This document shows, piece after piece, positions 22,652 through 34,826 of a stretch of DNA of 64,000 nt. Position 1 is the stretch's first letter. Each line of letters opens with the position of its first letter. Both the position numbers and the translations under genes were made by a program. The notes under the pieces are model-generated. The model made no database searches and was not told the origin of the DNA. It was given only the letters and a program-made list of their open reading frames with translations. Source of the stretch: Manis javanica (Eukaryota; Chordata; Mammalia; Pholidota; Manidae); contig NC_133158.1 in NCBI RefSeq assembly GCF_040802235.1, positions 84,306,501 to 84,370,500 of the forward strand, written 5' to 3'.

Positions 22652-22761
22652 GTAGGGGGGACTTGGTGAAGGGGGGAGCCTAGTAAACATAATGCCCTTC
22701 ATGTAATTGTAGATTAGTGATACCAAAATAAAAAAAAAAAAGAATGGCAAGAGAAAAAAAA

Positions 22762-22772
22762 ATCAGACCCTT
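22762..22772 (+). repeat. Right target-site duplication of L1 B
   Basis: ATCAGACCCTT, identical to 16677-16687, directly after the A-tail. Confidence 0.9.
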
Positions 22773-22997
22773 CATAGTTTCTGACCTAATAGGCTGTTGG
22801 CACCCCTCTTTTTACTCTTAAAAGGGACTCACTTCTTCTATTTAACAGAAATAATTTAACCCCAGAAAGCTATTCCTTAAATAGAAAACCTACTGAACTG
22901 AAGGCTAACCTTAGGTCTGACTATTGCTGACAGCTGATCTATATATTCGTCACATGTAGACATTGCCAACACTTTGATAATTGAACATCTTTGTCAC

Positions 22998-23190
22998 TGG
23001 AGTGATATAATGGAAAGATCATTGTCTTTTAAGTTAGCTATTCACATATTTGAAAAATATTTCCAGCATAAAATAGCTGTAAAACTTTGACCAGTCCTAA
23101 CAGGTAAAATATATCATAGAATTATGGAAAGGATTAAAAAATATGGATGTAGAACAACTGGCAGATTATCAGCCAGTCAGTACCTTAAAA
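22998..23190 (+). repeat. MIR SINE relic
   Basis: GTGATATAATGGAAAGATCATTG (from AGTGTAGTGGAAAGAGCACTGG), ATAGCTGTAAAACTTTGACC and GGAAAGGATTAAAAAATATGG follow the MIR order; internal deletion and high divergence. Confidence 0.5.
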
Positions 23191-23384
23191 ATGTTCATTC
23201 CTTTCACTTTGTGGACTACCACTAGGTTTTTAGAACCAAATTGTATATTCCTTGATTTTTTTTTTAAGTAAGTCATTCACAAATACACACAAAGGTTCAA
23301 AAGAATTTATTTGATGCTGCTCCGAGAGCACCCCTTAATTATCACTGATCATCAGTTGAGTACTATAGAGCTTGGTTTAGTTTA

Positions 23385-23408
23385 TTTGGGTTTTGGGTTT
23401 TGGGTTTT
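23385..23408 (+). repeat. Short (TTTTGGG)3 repeat
   Basis: G triplets at 23388-23390, 23395-23397 and 23402-23404, each followed by TTTT. Three G-runs only, one short of a classical G-quadruplex; a GG at 23420 could be a weak fourth. Confidence 0.8.
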
Positions 23409-23700
23409 AGTTTGATTTTGGTTTTCTTTTTGTAGACAGGAGTAAACAAAATCTAGAGAAAGTTTAATTCTTTGGTAGAGGAAAAGACACATTAATATGA
23501 ATAATACCTTTTCTGAAGTTAGTTATTTGTTTTAAAATATAGAAAACTCCTGGTGATAATAAAATCAGAATTAAAGGTAATATCCATAAAAACAATTTTA
23601 CATGTTCCCTGAATTCAGCTACCTCCTGCTTTCTGAGATGTACCTGTTCCTAGAGATGGATAAATAAAGTTAAAAATGTGTTAACAATAGAAGATGCTTT

Positions 23701-23703
<3 letters not shown>

Positions 23704-23733
<30 letters not shown>
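23704..23733. repeat. (GT)n dinucleotide repeat
   Basis: About 15 uninterrupted GT units. Confidence 0.95.
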
Positions 23734-23735
<2 letters not shown>

Positions 23736-26700
23736 TAGTACTGTATATTTTTACAGATTTTTCAACTTATTGGACTCTTTTAAACTTGTATACTTTAAAT
23801 GAGAAAGTATGTTAATCATCAACTCATACTAGCCTTTTCACCTTAAGTGCATATTATTTTTAATTACTTTAAAATTATATTATTTCATAGAGAAGGTGTG
23901 AACAAAATTTTTTTCATTTAGCCATAGAATAGACGGTGTGAGTGAAACTTTTCAAAGACAACAAAGAAATCAGTATTAGAATAAATTAAATTAAAAACAT
24001 CTGATTTCTGATTTAAAATTCTGATCAAAGAAAAGTGTTTGATTCTATTACTATTTTTAGTTATTTAAAGCATATTATTATTATTTTTAATTCATGTAAC
24101 AATTAACTTTTGTTGCTGTTAAAATTAAAATTATCTAATATGAACTCAGGAGAGTTCCCAGAATTGACTTGACATCATCAGAGATTGGGAGGAAACAAAA
24201 CAAATGACTTCTTGATTTATTCCCAGAAAACAGCAAGGCTTTCTCATCAACCCAAACCTATCAATGATGTAATTCCGTATATGATTCTTTTCACTTAAAT
24301 TTATTATCTGAAGGGAAAGTGATAATGTTTATGGGCCATATTGGCTACGGAAACATATTTTTTCATTAGAAATCAATTGTGTTCTCTGTTAGTATCTGTG
24401 GTTATAGTTCAGCAAAACGTGTTAGCAAATTAGAGCATGATCTAAAGCATGGTCTATGTCTTAGAATTACACGCTTTTCCTAATTGTTCAAGGATCTTCT
24501 GTCATAGGGAAGCAAATTTCTAGGATAGCTCCAGAAAACGTGTTTGCCACTTTATTGATGTTTGAGGAAAATTATAAAGCACCTTTATGTGACTTTCTAG
24601 TAGGAATGGTTCATTATACCAGAAAGAATGACAGTCTTTCCTTCAATCTAATGATGTTATATTTTATGAAATTTCAAGTCAATGGAATTAACTTTGATGC
24701 CAGATGTTACTTATGAAGCAATCAGTGATCTATCTTAATCACAGATTAGTCATCTATGAAAGTATGATGTCTTTCCAATGATGTTCTCCATAATAAGAAC
24801 TAAGACACTGAGAAATAAATGTAACCCATGATAAATAGCCATTCTGGATCAGAAACTACTTTCATTAATACATGAAAGAAAAACAGGGCAGGAGGGAGCC
24901 ACAGGCAGGAATATACAGCGTATATTACAATTGGTTTTGATCCTTAACAAGAAGCAGGTGCACAAGATCTTCTCTGACAGATAATTCCTGAATGATTGTG
25001 TGTAAATAAAGCAAAACCTTTAATTTTACAATGTTACTCCCACAAAATCAAGCAATTCATATATCAGAAGTCTTTTTGCCTTGTTCAAAGTACCAAATTC
25101 TCTTACATTTATTGATTTAACATTAAATATTTCCCAAAGAAAAAAATGAAAAGGGCAAAAATGTGGCAGAAACACAAGAAGTCCCGATTTATAAGGGACT
25201 GGAACCTAAGTCTGTTCATATACCAGTGATTTGGTTACATCAGTATGTTTACTTTGCATATGCAATGATCACATTCCCAAACTGGCTCACAAAAGCCTAA
25301 TTCCCAAGTAAAGCCTTGTAATTATTACCTTCTGCTATTTTTGAAGGAATTGTAGAGAATAACTACTTTATCCCCTAAATTTCCAGGGTGTACTTGTTTC
25401 ACTTTTAGAATTTGTTTTACTTTCTCCATACTGGCTTATAATTATTTGTGTAATTGTCATCTCTCTTTCTATAATGAAATATCTTAAAATGTTCTAGGTC
25501 CGGTAAAACTGAAAAACACTTTTTGAATATAAAAAGCTGCTAAATTAGTTATACAGAAGATGAACAGAAAATCATCTTAAAAAAGATCTTTTTGACTCTA
25601 GACACCCCACTAGCCTCTATATTAAGCTGTCAGTTACACAAGCTATTTCCCCACAGAAGCATGGAACAAGACCCTGTGCAGCCTGAGAGTATCTGCCTCT
25701 TGCAAACATTTTTATTCAGATTTGATTCTTGAAGGAATTTTACTTCGTTTTTTTCAAGAAGACTTTGAGAAAAGGAATCACATCTTTGACCCTAATTTCC
25801 AATTTAATATTAACTCGGATGGACTGAGATGGTCTCAAGAGAGGACTGCTAATGGGTAAGAGAAACACAAGCCCCAGAAGGAACGACAGTAGAAGGGTCA
25901 GGACCAGGAACTCTGGCTCAACACCAAGGCTAGCAAGTTGATAAAAAAAAGGTCAATTCCATCTCCCTGATAAAGTGAGCAATGTTTAAGAACTACATCT
26001 TAGTGAAAGGGTTTAAGGTAAAAATGCCACAATCTTCAAAACCTGTCAGGGTGTAACAACTAGGGCCTGTGCAGTTATTTGAGCCATCAAGTTTTTCATC
26101 ATAGAGTGGAGGGTGTTTATCTATGATGTTTAAGTTTTCAACCATGTGAGAAGCAAAGGGCTACCTTACATTTGAAAGAAGCACTGACTTCTTTTGTCTG
26201 AGTAAGTACCTTAATTGTGTGGACAACTGGAAAGAGGAAAGCTTCAAAAACATACTCTCCTAATAGGGCCAAAAGTATGCACCAAATAATCGGAGCAGTG
26301 GGGAACAGAGAGACATGTAATAAAATTCTGATCCCATATCTTACCAGTATTTTATCAATAAATATTTGCTTTTATAATCCTGCCATTGATTTTTTAATTG
26401 AATATTGCTGTTTCAAAAACAGCAAGTTAAATTTGAGAAGGAAGGATAAGCAAGGAGTTTGTGGAAATTCAGATTAGGGACATCACGGAAATTTTAAAGG
26501 GCTTTGTTTGAAGGTAATAATGATTCCTTTTGATGTCTCATTGCATATTAAGACTTACAGGTTTTTGTTTTCATGGATATATTATTATTACTAGCACTAC
26601 AATTACTCTTGAAAATTTGGTTTGTGGGTATTATGACTCCCAAATGAAGCAGTAACTGGAAATGATTTTCCTGAAATAAATAACCATAAATTAGTGGAAA

Positions 26701-27459
26701 AAATTAGGGATTAATGGAAGGAAAATGAAGGTGAAAGTCTATGTGTATATGTAGGAAAGATATGTTTGGTATAAAATAAATTAAGCTTTTGCAAGTGAAA
26801 GATAAAGGAATTAGGCTGCTCTTAAGGCAGCCAGATTCCTCAAGAATGAATGACCATTAGCTTTTCCCCAGATGTCTGTGCTGAAGGTACTTTTTAAAAA
26901 CCTTTCCACTGAGAATGTTTGGAGAAGTTAAGTAAATGTTTTAAATTTCGTGTGAAGACATTAGAGAACTACTGTCACAGAAGAATTTAGGAACCAAATT
27001 CCAGAAAGTGTTTTCTCCAATAAGTATTTGCTGATTCCTAACCTGCAGCCGAGCTGCAGAAGAGCAGAAAGCAGCAGCTAAGAAGTTGAGCAAACTTGTG
27101 GAAATCTCAGTCTCATGGGAGGATGAATAATACTGAGGTTTGGGAAGGAATAAGGAGGGCACCAGGGTACACACCCCAAGTTTTCTGTTGGGGTCCCTGA
27201 ATGGTTATATTGCATATTATTTATAGAGTTCAGTAAAAATAGTCCTGCCTTTAGAAAAACTAAACTAAGTTTATCTGCATTTTCCCTAATAGTTTTCCAG
27301 AAACAATAATAAGTTCTCCCTGGAGGAAGATAAGGTCATTCAGAGCCATAAATATCACCAATATTTGTTGAACATAATGTCAGAAATACCCTATCATATC
27401 AGGCAGTAAGATCATAATACTAAAAAGAAAAAGAAAAAAGATAATAGAAACGTGTCCAC

Positions 27460-27890
27460 GGAAGACCCATATATTGGAATTATTTAGTTCAGAATTTAAA
27501 ATATGTGTTATTAATACATTTAAGAAAATAAAAATACAAGTTGGAGAATCAGCAGAAATTGAGTTTATAAAAAAGAACAAAATGAAAATTCTAAAACTAA
27601 AATTTTAATAACCAAAATTAAGAACTCAATGAATAGATTTAATAGCCAATTAGACAAACAGCTGAAATTAGGATTAGGGGGGCTAGAGAATAGACTAGTA
27701 GAACATATCCACACTGAAACCTAAAGAGAAAAAGATGGAATTACAAAAAAGATCATAAAAGAAATATGAAATATGATGAAAATCTCTGTGCAATTAGAAT
27801 TCAAAGAACTCTATTTGAAATATTGGGCCAATATTTCCCAAAACTGCAAAAGATATTAAGCCTCAGATTCAAGAATTACTATTAAATTAG
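27460..27890 (+). mobile_element. HAL1 / old L1M ORF1-like fragment
   Basis: AACTCAATGAATAGATTTAATAGCC, then AATAGACTAGTAGAACATATC, a GGGCCAATATTTCCCAAAAC block and AAGCCTCAGATTCAAGAA follow, in order, the coiled-coil to mid part of a HAL1/L1M ORF1 (AACTCAATGGATGGGTTAAACAGC ... GAGAATTTTCCAGAACTG ... AATCCTCAGATTCAGGAAGC). Highly diverged with no open frame. Confidence 0.5.
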
Positions 27891-27984
27891 TTTTCTTGAT
27901 ACTTAGAGTAACTTGTATTTGCAAGGAAAAATAATTTTTCAGTTTTACTTCTATAGTAATAGCAATTATAATGTAATATTTATT

Positions 27985-28192
27985 CTATGGACTTTACATA
28001 TATTAAATCATTTAATGCTCACAACAACTCTACATAATAGCTGTTCTTGTTATTCTAATTTGAAGTTAGGAATGTGGCCAAGAGAGGTTAAGTAATTTTC
28101 CCATGGTCACAAATCCAGCATATGACAAAAATCAGGATTCAAACACTAGCATCTAGCTCTAGAGTCCAGCCCCTAACCGCTATGCACACTTT
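27985..28192 (-). repeat. MIR SINE relic
   Basis: Minus-strand MIR: TTAATGCTCACAACAACTCTAC, GAGAGGTTAAGTAATTTTCCC, GTCACAAATCCAGCATATGAC, ATCAGGATTCAAACACTAGC and CCCCTAACCGCTATGC match, in order, the inverted MIR consensus. Confidence 0.85.
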
Positions 28193-29242
28193 AATGCAAA
28201 TGATAAATGACACCTTTATATGAAAATGTTGATCAAAGCCATTCCCTAATAATTTTAAATCCATATTAAAAATTTCAGTTGTAATTAATTATAGCAAGTT
28301 TTTAATAGAAAGCTGCCCAAAGGTTTGCCTTAGGACAATATGACAAAATAATTTAAAAATGAAATATGGACAAAGTGAATTGTTTAAAAAAATTCAGCAC
28401 TGACCTGCAGGTGCCAAGAAGCATACGTAATTCTTGTAATTGGTAGGTGATAAAAATTTGGGCTTTACTGTGATTTGTTCTCTGTGCTGTGGTAACTGTT
28501 TGATCTACCTTATGTGCAGTAAGACTCAGATTTCCATTTTGTATTCTCTTCTCCAGTGAATCTGTTCAGCAAGATAAAGCAAAGAGGTAAAAATAATCAG
28601 TGAGAATGCTAAAATACACCAAACTACATTATTACATGATAAAAATTATAAAATATTTATTTGTATATGCTAAATATATATATGATTGGAATTTTCCCAA
28701 AGTATGCAAGCAATTTCTAAGGTTGGAAAACTCAGTATTTGGCAACTCTAGGAATCTGTGATTTTCTTGAAAGAGAGAGAGACAGAGAGTACTGATAATA
28801 TTAAGGTCTTTTTTGCCGGCATCAAGTCCCATGATGGTCTCAATTTTCTATCCTTCTTAAGACTTGAGTGCTTAGCTCTGCCATTGACTCTGTTAGTTAC
28901 CATAGAATCCTTTCAACAAATCTCTCTTATTGTTAATTTGCTCTCTTTTCACCAAGGGTAAAAATACATCAAAGAAGGAGAAAACTTGGAATAAGTCACA
29001 TGACACATCTGAATCATTTTCCTCACTGTTAAACTGAAGGATAAATAATAACCACACACATACAAAAATTAAAATAATAATAATTATCACATACTAACTA
29101 TATACCAGTCAATTTATAACCATGATTTCATTTAATACATGAAACACTAAGAAATCAGAACTCAGCTGAAACAGATGTCACAACAATAATAAATCAATGA
29201 TTAATATAGTGATGTTCCAAAGTACCTAAATAGTAAATTCAA
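28193..29242. other. Intergenic, no gene seen
   Basis: Unrecognised AT-rich sequence. Confidence 0.55.
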
Positions 29243-29410
29243 TAATATCAGGTAACATTTATTGAGTAGTCACAGCACTAAAAACTATGCTTAAGTATTT
29301 TACATCATGTAATCTTCACAACAACCGTATAAGGTAGATGTTAGCATCCATATTTTACAGATTAAAAAGCTGAGGATCAGATATATTAAGAAGTTTCTTC
29401 CAATGATTAT
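29243..29410 (-). repeat. MIR SINE relic
   Basis: Inverted MIR: ACATTTATTGAGTAGTCACAG, ATCTTCACAACAACCGTAT, CATATTTTACAGATTAAAAAGC and TGAGGATCAGATATATTAAG match the consensus order. Confidence 0.85.
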
Positions 29411-32204
29411 GGATACAGATATGATTAGATTCATTAGTATTGATATAATTTTTTTTTCAGCTAGGTGATTTGTTGTTTATAATAATTAGAGCATAGCTAA
29501 GCTACTACAAGAAGCATAAATAAAACTAATTAACAAGATCAAAGTTTATTTCTGAGTCATATATGATCCAGGACTAGAAGGCGGCCTCTTCCTTTCTCAG
29601 CACACCAACCCATCTCTAAGTCCCAGGAATCTGTTCTAATTCTCACCTTTGTCCAGACAAAGGGAAGAGAGTGCTTACCTTTTAAGGTACAACCTATAAG
29701 GTATAACACGTATCCATGGTATGTAATGTGAAAGAGCAATTACTAAAAATATTCTGTGCATATTTCATTTTATAGTAGGTAAGACCATGCATATGCAAAG
29801 CAGATGAATATGTTTTTGCTCTGTGCAGTATAAAGCAGAAGTGCCTGATGTCTTTCTGTATGGTTTATTACTGAAAGGTATGCTACAGGGTGTACTATTT
29901 TTCTTTTGTAGTGTACAGCAGAAATTATGCACTGGGCTAATCTTAACAGAGCAGCATTTCTGTGTCAACAAGAAAAGCACTGCTCTACAATTTAAAAAAA
30001 AGTTACACCTGAATGCTAAGCCAGCACATTGTCATATCCAAAGAGAAAAAAATAGTGAAAACTTTCATTATGATCACATTCCATCTACTGAGCATATACG
30101 TCTTTCAGCATGTTGTGTGAAGAAATTGGCAATAAATACTAGTTTTCCACATTTAAGTATACTGACAGTCAAAGGAAAATGTATTCAACAAATTCAAAAC
30201 AGGGTATGAGATGAAAAACATTACTTCATGACAACAATAATGCTTGGGAAAAGCCATTTAAATGATGCCACATGGCTTGTTTCAGTGGTCTAGCTCAGTG
30301 ATATGTTTAATACCATAAAGAGCCTAAAGCCATCACTTTAGCATCAAAATATTGCAATATTTATTGCTGAAGACAGAAACAAAAAAGAAGAATTTCTGTA
30401 ACATAAGTGAGTTTCACTCCTTCCTAGCATTTGATTTTTTTTTTTTGTCATTGATTGGAAAAAAAAATGGGGGTGAGGGGCACATTTACAAAAAACATCA
30501 AAATACAACACAAGAGATTTTCCAAAGTTGAAGGTAAATAAAGAATGGATCAAGAATTAATGCATCTGGCCTCTGAATGGAAATGTTTCATTGCTTCAGA
30601 AGAAAATTTAGTTTAAATATCCAGAATGATCCAACAATTAGAGCCATTCATAATTCATAACGCCTTTATTATGAGATGAGATTTTCTACTTTAGTTAAAA
30701 AAACAATGAAAGTTGACTGGATAAGGAATCTAATCAATGGCTACAGCTAACTATTTTCAAACTTAGTATGCTTATTTTGGTGAAAGGTTGCAAATAATAT
30801 TATTCTTATTTTGTCCTTATAGCGAATACAGAGATGATATAATTGCCAGTTTTAAGTAAAACTTATGAATAATCTAAAATTTTTATGATGGTTTTACTTG
30901 TATGCTGAATGTTTGTAAGAGTTTTAGTTGAGAAAAACTGTCCTAAACTCTTTACCATTGTCCCCAGTAATCAGGGAAGACTTACAGGATGAAGGAAACT
31001 TCCATTTGGAATTTGACATTTAAAGAAGCAGAAATTACGGAAGTGTGAAAAAGTGGAAAGTCATTCAGTGAACTTCAGAAAAGTAAAAATTTAAATATAA
31101 CTCTATTTTATTCCTTTCTGTCAGCACCCTCAGTTTTATTCAAAGTAAAGTGTATGCTAATAATATATTACCAAACTGTCAGTTTTTGAATTCAATGTTT
31201 CTCAGTATTTGAACTATCTTCTTTTTCCTATTGAGGTTTACACTATTTTTATTGATCCTGTCATCAATTTTCTACTGGTTTTATGGCCTTTCAACAGTCA
31301 AGTAGGAAAGAGACTCACAATTTAACCATGTATCCTTTTTTATACATATGTAATGGTTTTCCTTTACCTACTGTACCCAGAACCATGTTACAGAGATGAT
31401 TAAATTAGTTAAGCAGACTTTGTTTTGTATAAAACTATGTTACCTTTTACTGTTTCTGAGAAAAGTAACCTATTTTTTCATTTATGGGACAAAGCTGGTG
31501 GGGTTGTTTTCTTTTCATTTTTTCACCCATATTATGTTTTATTCCCTTCTGGATACCCATACCAATCAGAAAAATAACAAAAGGACTCAGCATCTTTGAC
31601 TTCTCCTATTTGAAACCCCTTATTTTCAAAACAGTCATGTAGCAGAGATCCAAGGCTGCAAAACAAGATGAATTGAGCAGAAGAAGATCATTAGAAGGAA
31701 CAATGTGGCACTCATCATTCTGTGCTGTCACAACACCATCTGTGCTGCACCAGACCAGAGTAACTTTGACATGACAAATAAACCTCTTAGGGGAAATGGG
31801 GGTTCTATTAATTGTTCCACTGTCTGGCCAAACACTAAGGATATACTCTCCTCTAATGCACACCATATACAATTGTTATTATTGAATCAACAATAGTGAT
31901 GAATTATGATTTTTTTAATAACATTTATTTCCTCTGAATGAAAAATAATATTTAAAGTATTACAGTCTCACTGGGTGGATTAAATATATTTATGCAGCCC
32001 TGTAATTATATTTATACCTCACCTGGGGAACTGACTCCAGAAATATTGTTTTCTTCACCCTGCTAACAAATATTGTTCAGTGAAACTACATCATACGTCC
32101 TCATGGCAGGCATTTCCCTCAACTGCAAAACATGCTGAGATTGTTGGTTCACGTAACTTTTGATCTGCAGGCACTGATTTTCCTGAACATTACTATTATT
32201 AACA
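29411..32204. other. Long intergenic stretch, no gene seen
   Basis: No recognisable repeat. It contains the longest open frame outside the L1s and simple repeats that I noticed for its AT content (29823-30209, plus, 128 codons from a GTG; the first ATG is about 19 codons in), with no known domain. No splice-site or codon-bias evidence supports a gene. Confidence 0.5.
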
Positions 32205-32339
32205 ACAATGACAGCGAACATCTACTGAAGGTTTATATATGCCAGCTGACCTGCTAACTGTCTATGTGGATTATTTCATTGAAGCCTCACAACAATCCTG
32301 TGAGCTAGAGGCTTTTGTGAACCCTGTAGCTTTCTAGAT
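32205..32339 (-). repeat. MIR SINE relic, first part (split by MER3)
   Basis: AACATCTACTGAAGGTTTATA, GATTATTTCATTGAAGCCTC and ACAACAATCCTGTGAGC match the start of an inverted MIR; the copy resumes after the inserted MER3 at 32549. Confidence 0.8.
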
Positions 32340-32540
32340 CAAGAGTTATCCAACATTTCTGGTAAAAGGCCAGATAGTAAATATTTTAAGCTTTGCCAGA
32401 CCTGCCCCGACTTTGCAGTCTGCCCCGACTACACAACTGCTGTACAAAAATTATACAGACAGTACATTACTAAATAACTGTGTATTCCAATAACTGTGTA
32501 TTCTGGATTTTGCCTGTGGGCCGCTGTTTGTCTACCCCTG
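32340..32540 (+). mobile_element. MER3 hAT element nested in a MIR
   Basis: Left end CAAGAGTTATCCAACATTTC and right end TTTGTCTACCCCTG are diverged MER3 terminal repeats; AAGGCCAGATAGTAAATATT is a clear internal match. Flanked by TTCTAGAT (32332-32339) and TTCCAGAT (32541-32548), an 8-bp duplication with 7/8 matches, as expected of hAT elements. Confidence 0.88.
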
Positions 32541-32548
32541 TTCCAGAT

Positions 32549-32665
32549 GATGAAACTGAGGTTTAGCAAGGTTAATAACTCACCCAAGGGTGCTATGTAG
32601 TGAGGCCAAGATTTAAAAATAGACTAACTCCAAATGTGAGCTCCTACCAGTGTGTTATACTGCCT
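32549..32665 (-). repeat. MIR SINE relic, second part
   Basis: GATGAAACTGAGGTTTAGC, AATAACTCACCCAAGGGTGC and a final GTGTGTTATACTGCC complete the inverted MIR begun at 32205. Confidence 0.85.
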
Positions 32666-34609
32666 CCAGGATTCCTTATCTCCTGCATCCTCGGTGATGA
32701 ATGGAAGACTGAGAAAATGTGAAGATTGTAATGTCCTAACAGTTGGCACTAGAATTTCTCTTAGAGAGAGAATGTATTTGTTCTAAAGGAGTCTTCATAA
32801 GTCACTTGGGAAAGCTAAGAAACAAAAGACAACATCAGCAGGCCTCAAGGTAAAAGAAAAGACATGAAGAGAAATGTTGAGGTACAGCACTAAGAAGTAA
32901 AAGAGAACAGGTGAATGTGTTAAGGGGGATTATAGCCTGGATTACAGGGGGAAAGTCCACAGATACAAAGCACTAAAGAATGAAAAGGAAGGGATTGAGC
33001 ATATTTAACATTCTGTTACTTAGGCTATAGTAATAGAAAACACAGGCTTAAAAGAACATAGAAAGACATTTTCTCACAGAATCTAAATCACAAGTGGGAG
33101 AGGCTCCAATGTAGTGTACGCACGGACCCAGCTCCGTCTCCCTGTCGTCACCTCAGCTCTCCCCATTGCTGCGTGCCAACGCCATCAGCAGGAAGGCTTT
33201 CCCCACCGCAGGGAGAGGACTGCTGGCGGGAAGTGGCAGTGTGCTTCCTTGTCATCGTGTAGTGGGGAAGGTAGGGGGGAATCCTGCTTTTCTCCTAGGA
33301 TTGAATCCCCTTAATTAATAATACACCTCCTCAAAGTCCTGAGTACTTCGGGTTTAATTGTGGATTCTGAAACCATTTTCCAGCAAAAAGGATGGATTTC
33401 CTGAGACTGGTCTGCTAAACCATCACAGGGCCATGCAGGTGGCCATTTCACTTGCATTGTGTGAGCTGCCATGGGATGGATGACTACTTGAGCAAAAATG
33501 AGATCCTTTTAGGAACACAGAAGGTATACATCTCTAATTCATATGATGAAATACTTAATGTTGTTCTGTAACAAGACCGACTTAAAACAACAGATAAACA
33601 GAAACAGGGCTTGCCATTGATATGAAGCTTATTATCTCTGTTTTACAAACTATCCCATCACATTATAAGTCAACAAACATTGAGGCTGTGCGTTATCAGG
33701 CAATGCAACAGACCTAGGGTATAAAGAAAACTCAACAGTCACTTGTGAGAGACAGCATATAAAGTCATTTTGAAACAGTCTGGTTAAGTGGATGAATAGT
33801 GGCAGAGTGGAGAGCTATAGGTGTACTCCAGACTGAGGACATCAGAGAAAACTGAAAGAGAAGGCTTCACTATCCTTGATCAACTTCATAAACAGAAATT
33901 AAGGCTATATGACATAATATCATAATATGTACATGGACCTATCCAACAATAACATGTTTTCATTACAAAAGTATAGATAATGGGTAAATATCTTTCACAT
34001 CACAACATCTCTTGAAAGACATTATGTGAGGTACCAGTAAAAGTTAGAAGTGATATGTGCAGAGACTATATACAAATATATAGAGACACACATATAGGCA
34101 ACCCATACATTTAACATCCTAAAGAGCATGAGCGTTCACATTCATTTGCATCCACTTACAAATCTAAAAATCAAGCCTAGATATTAGGGATAAAATTATT
34201 AGGTGAACACAGAAAGAGAATTTTGATTTGTATAGAAAAGATGTATTTGGAAAACTGCTGCAGCATCATTTAAATATGTACTTTATTTTGAAATAGGAAC
34301 ATATTTTATCTATAGGATATTCATTTTCTTAATAACTGAATGTGGCATAACTTGCTGACAAGACAACTTGCACTTGAACTTGAGGGAAGCACTCATGGTT
34401 AGAGGTAGTTGAGCATTTTAGAAGCGAAATTACTTAATCTACTCAATTTAGAGCTTTGGAAGGAATACATTAATGTGTAAAGGAAAATAGACCCAAAGAA
34501 TAAAGGCTTTTAAATTACTTTTTCCCTAGATAAAAATTACAGTACTGTGGCTTTCAAGCACACATTAAAAATTCAACAATATAGTCATTTTCTGGGAATT
34601 ATTTTAAGA
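32666..34609. other. Intergenic with a small CpG-rich patch
   Basis: No gene recognised. The stretch 33119-33257 is unusual in its GC and CpG content. The open frame crossing it (33114-33314, plus, 66 codons) has no known domain. Confidence 0.5.
33119..33257. other. CpG-rich patch of unknown origin
   Basis: About nine CpG dinucleotides in 139 bp, against a CpG-poor AT-rich background. The sequence includes CAGCTCCGTCTCCC, TGCTGCGTGCCAACGCC and GGACTGCTGGCGGG. It is not part of any repeat I recognise; it could be a repeat relic, a small regulatory island or an unmethylated element. Confidence 0.5.
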
Positions 34610-34826
34610 CAGGGTTCCTCAACCACAGCACTATTGATATATTAGGCTGGATAATTCTTTGTCATGAGGGCTGTTTTGTGCAGTATAGGATATGTAACAC
34701 AATCCCTAGCCTCCTACCCACTAGATGTCAGTAGCACCTCCTAATCATAACAATCTAACAGAATGTCTCCACATATTGTCAAATGTCCCCTCAGGAACAA
34801 AATTGCCCCTGGTTCAAAAACTACTG
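34610..34826 (-). mobile_element. MER20 hAT non-autonomous DNA transposon
   Basis: CAGGGTTCCTCAACC at the left and GGTTCAAAAACTACTG at the right are the terminal repeats; AATTCTTTGTCATGAGGGCTG, CCCACTAGATGTCAGTAGC and GAACAAAATTGCCCCTGG are clear internal matches, inverted. Flanked by TTTTAAGA and TCTTAATA (6/8), a plausible diverged hAT target duplication. Confidence 0.88.

Larger units (their letters stand above)
16688..22761 (+). mobile_element. L1 copy B, full-length LINE-1 (inactive)
   Basis: About 6.07 kb, with all parts of a mammalian L1 in order: 5'UTR starting GAGGTGGAGCCAAGATGGC, ORF1 (17505-18363), a roughly 195-bp spacer, ORF2 (18559-22345), a 3'UTR with a G-rich stretch, and an A-tail. 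It is bounded by a perfect 11-bp target duplication. The 5'UTR is GC- and CpG-richer than its surroundings, as expected of an L1 promoter. Both ORFs carry frameshifts or stops, so it cannot move on its own. Less decayed than copies A, C and D, so probably the youngest, though the duplication at A is also perfect. Confidence 0.97.
22773..27459. other. Long intergenic stretch, no gene seen
   Basis: Apart from a MIR relic (22998-23190), a G-triplet repeat and a (GT)n run, this is unique-looking AT-rich sequence. Short open frames (26217-26477 plus, 26941-27174 minus) have no recognisable domain. It may hold conserved regulatory elements, which cannot be judged from one genome. Confidence 0.5.
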
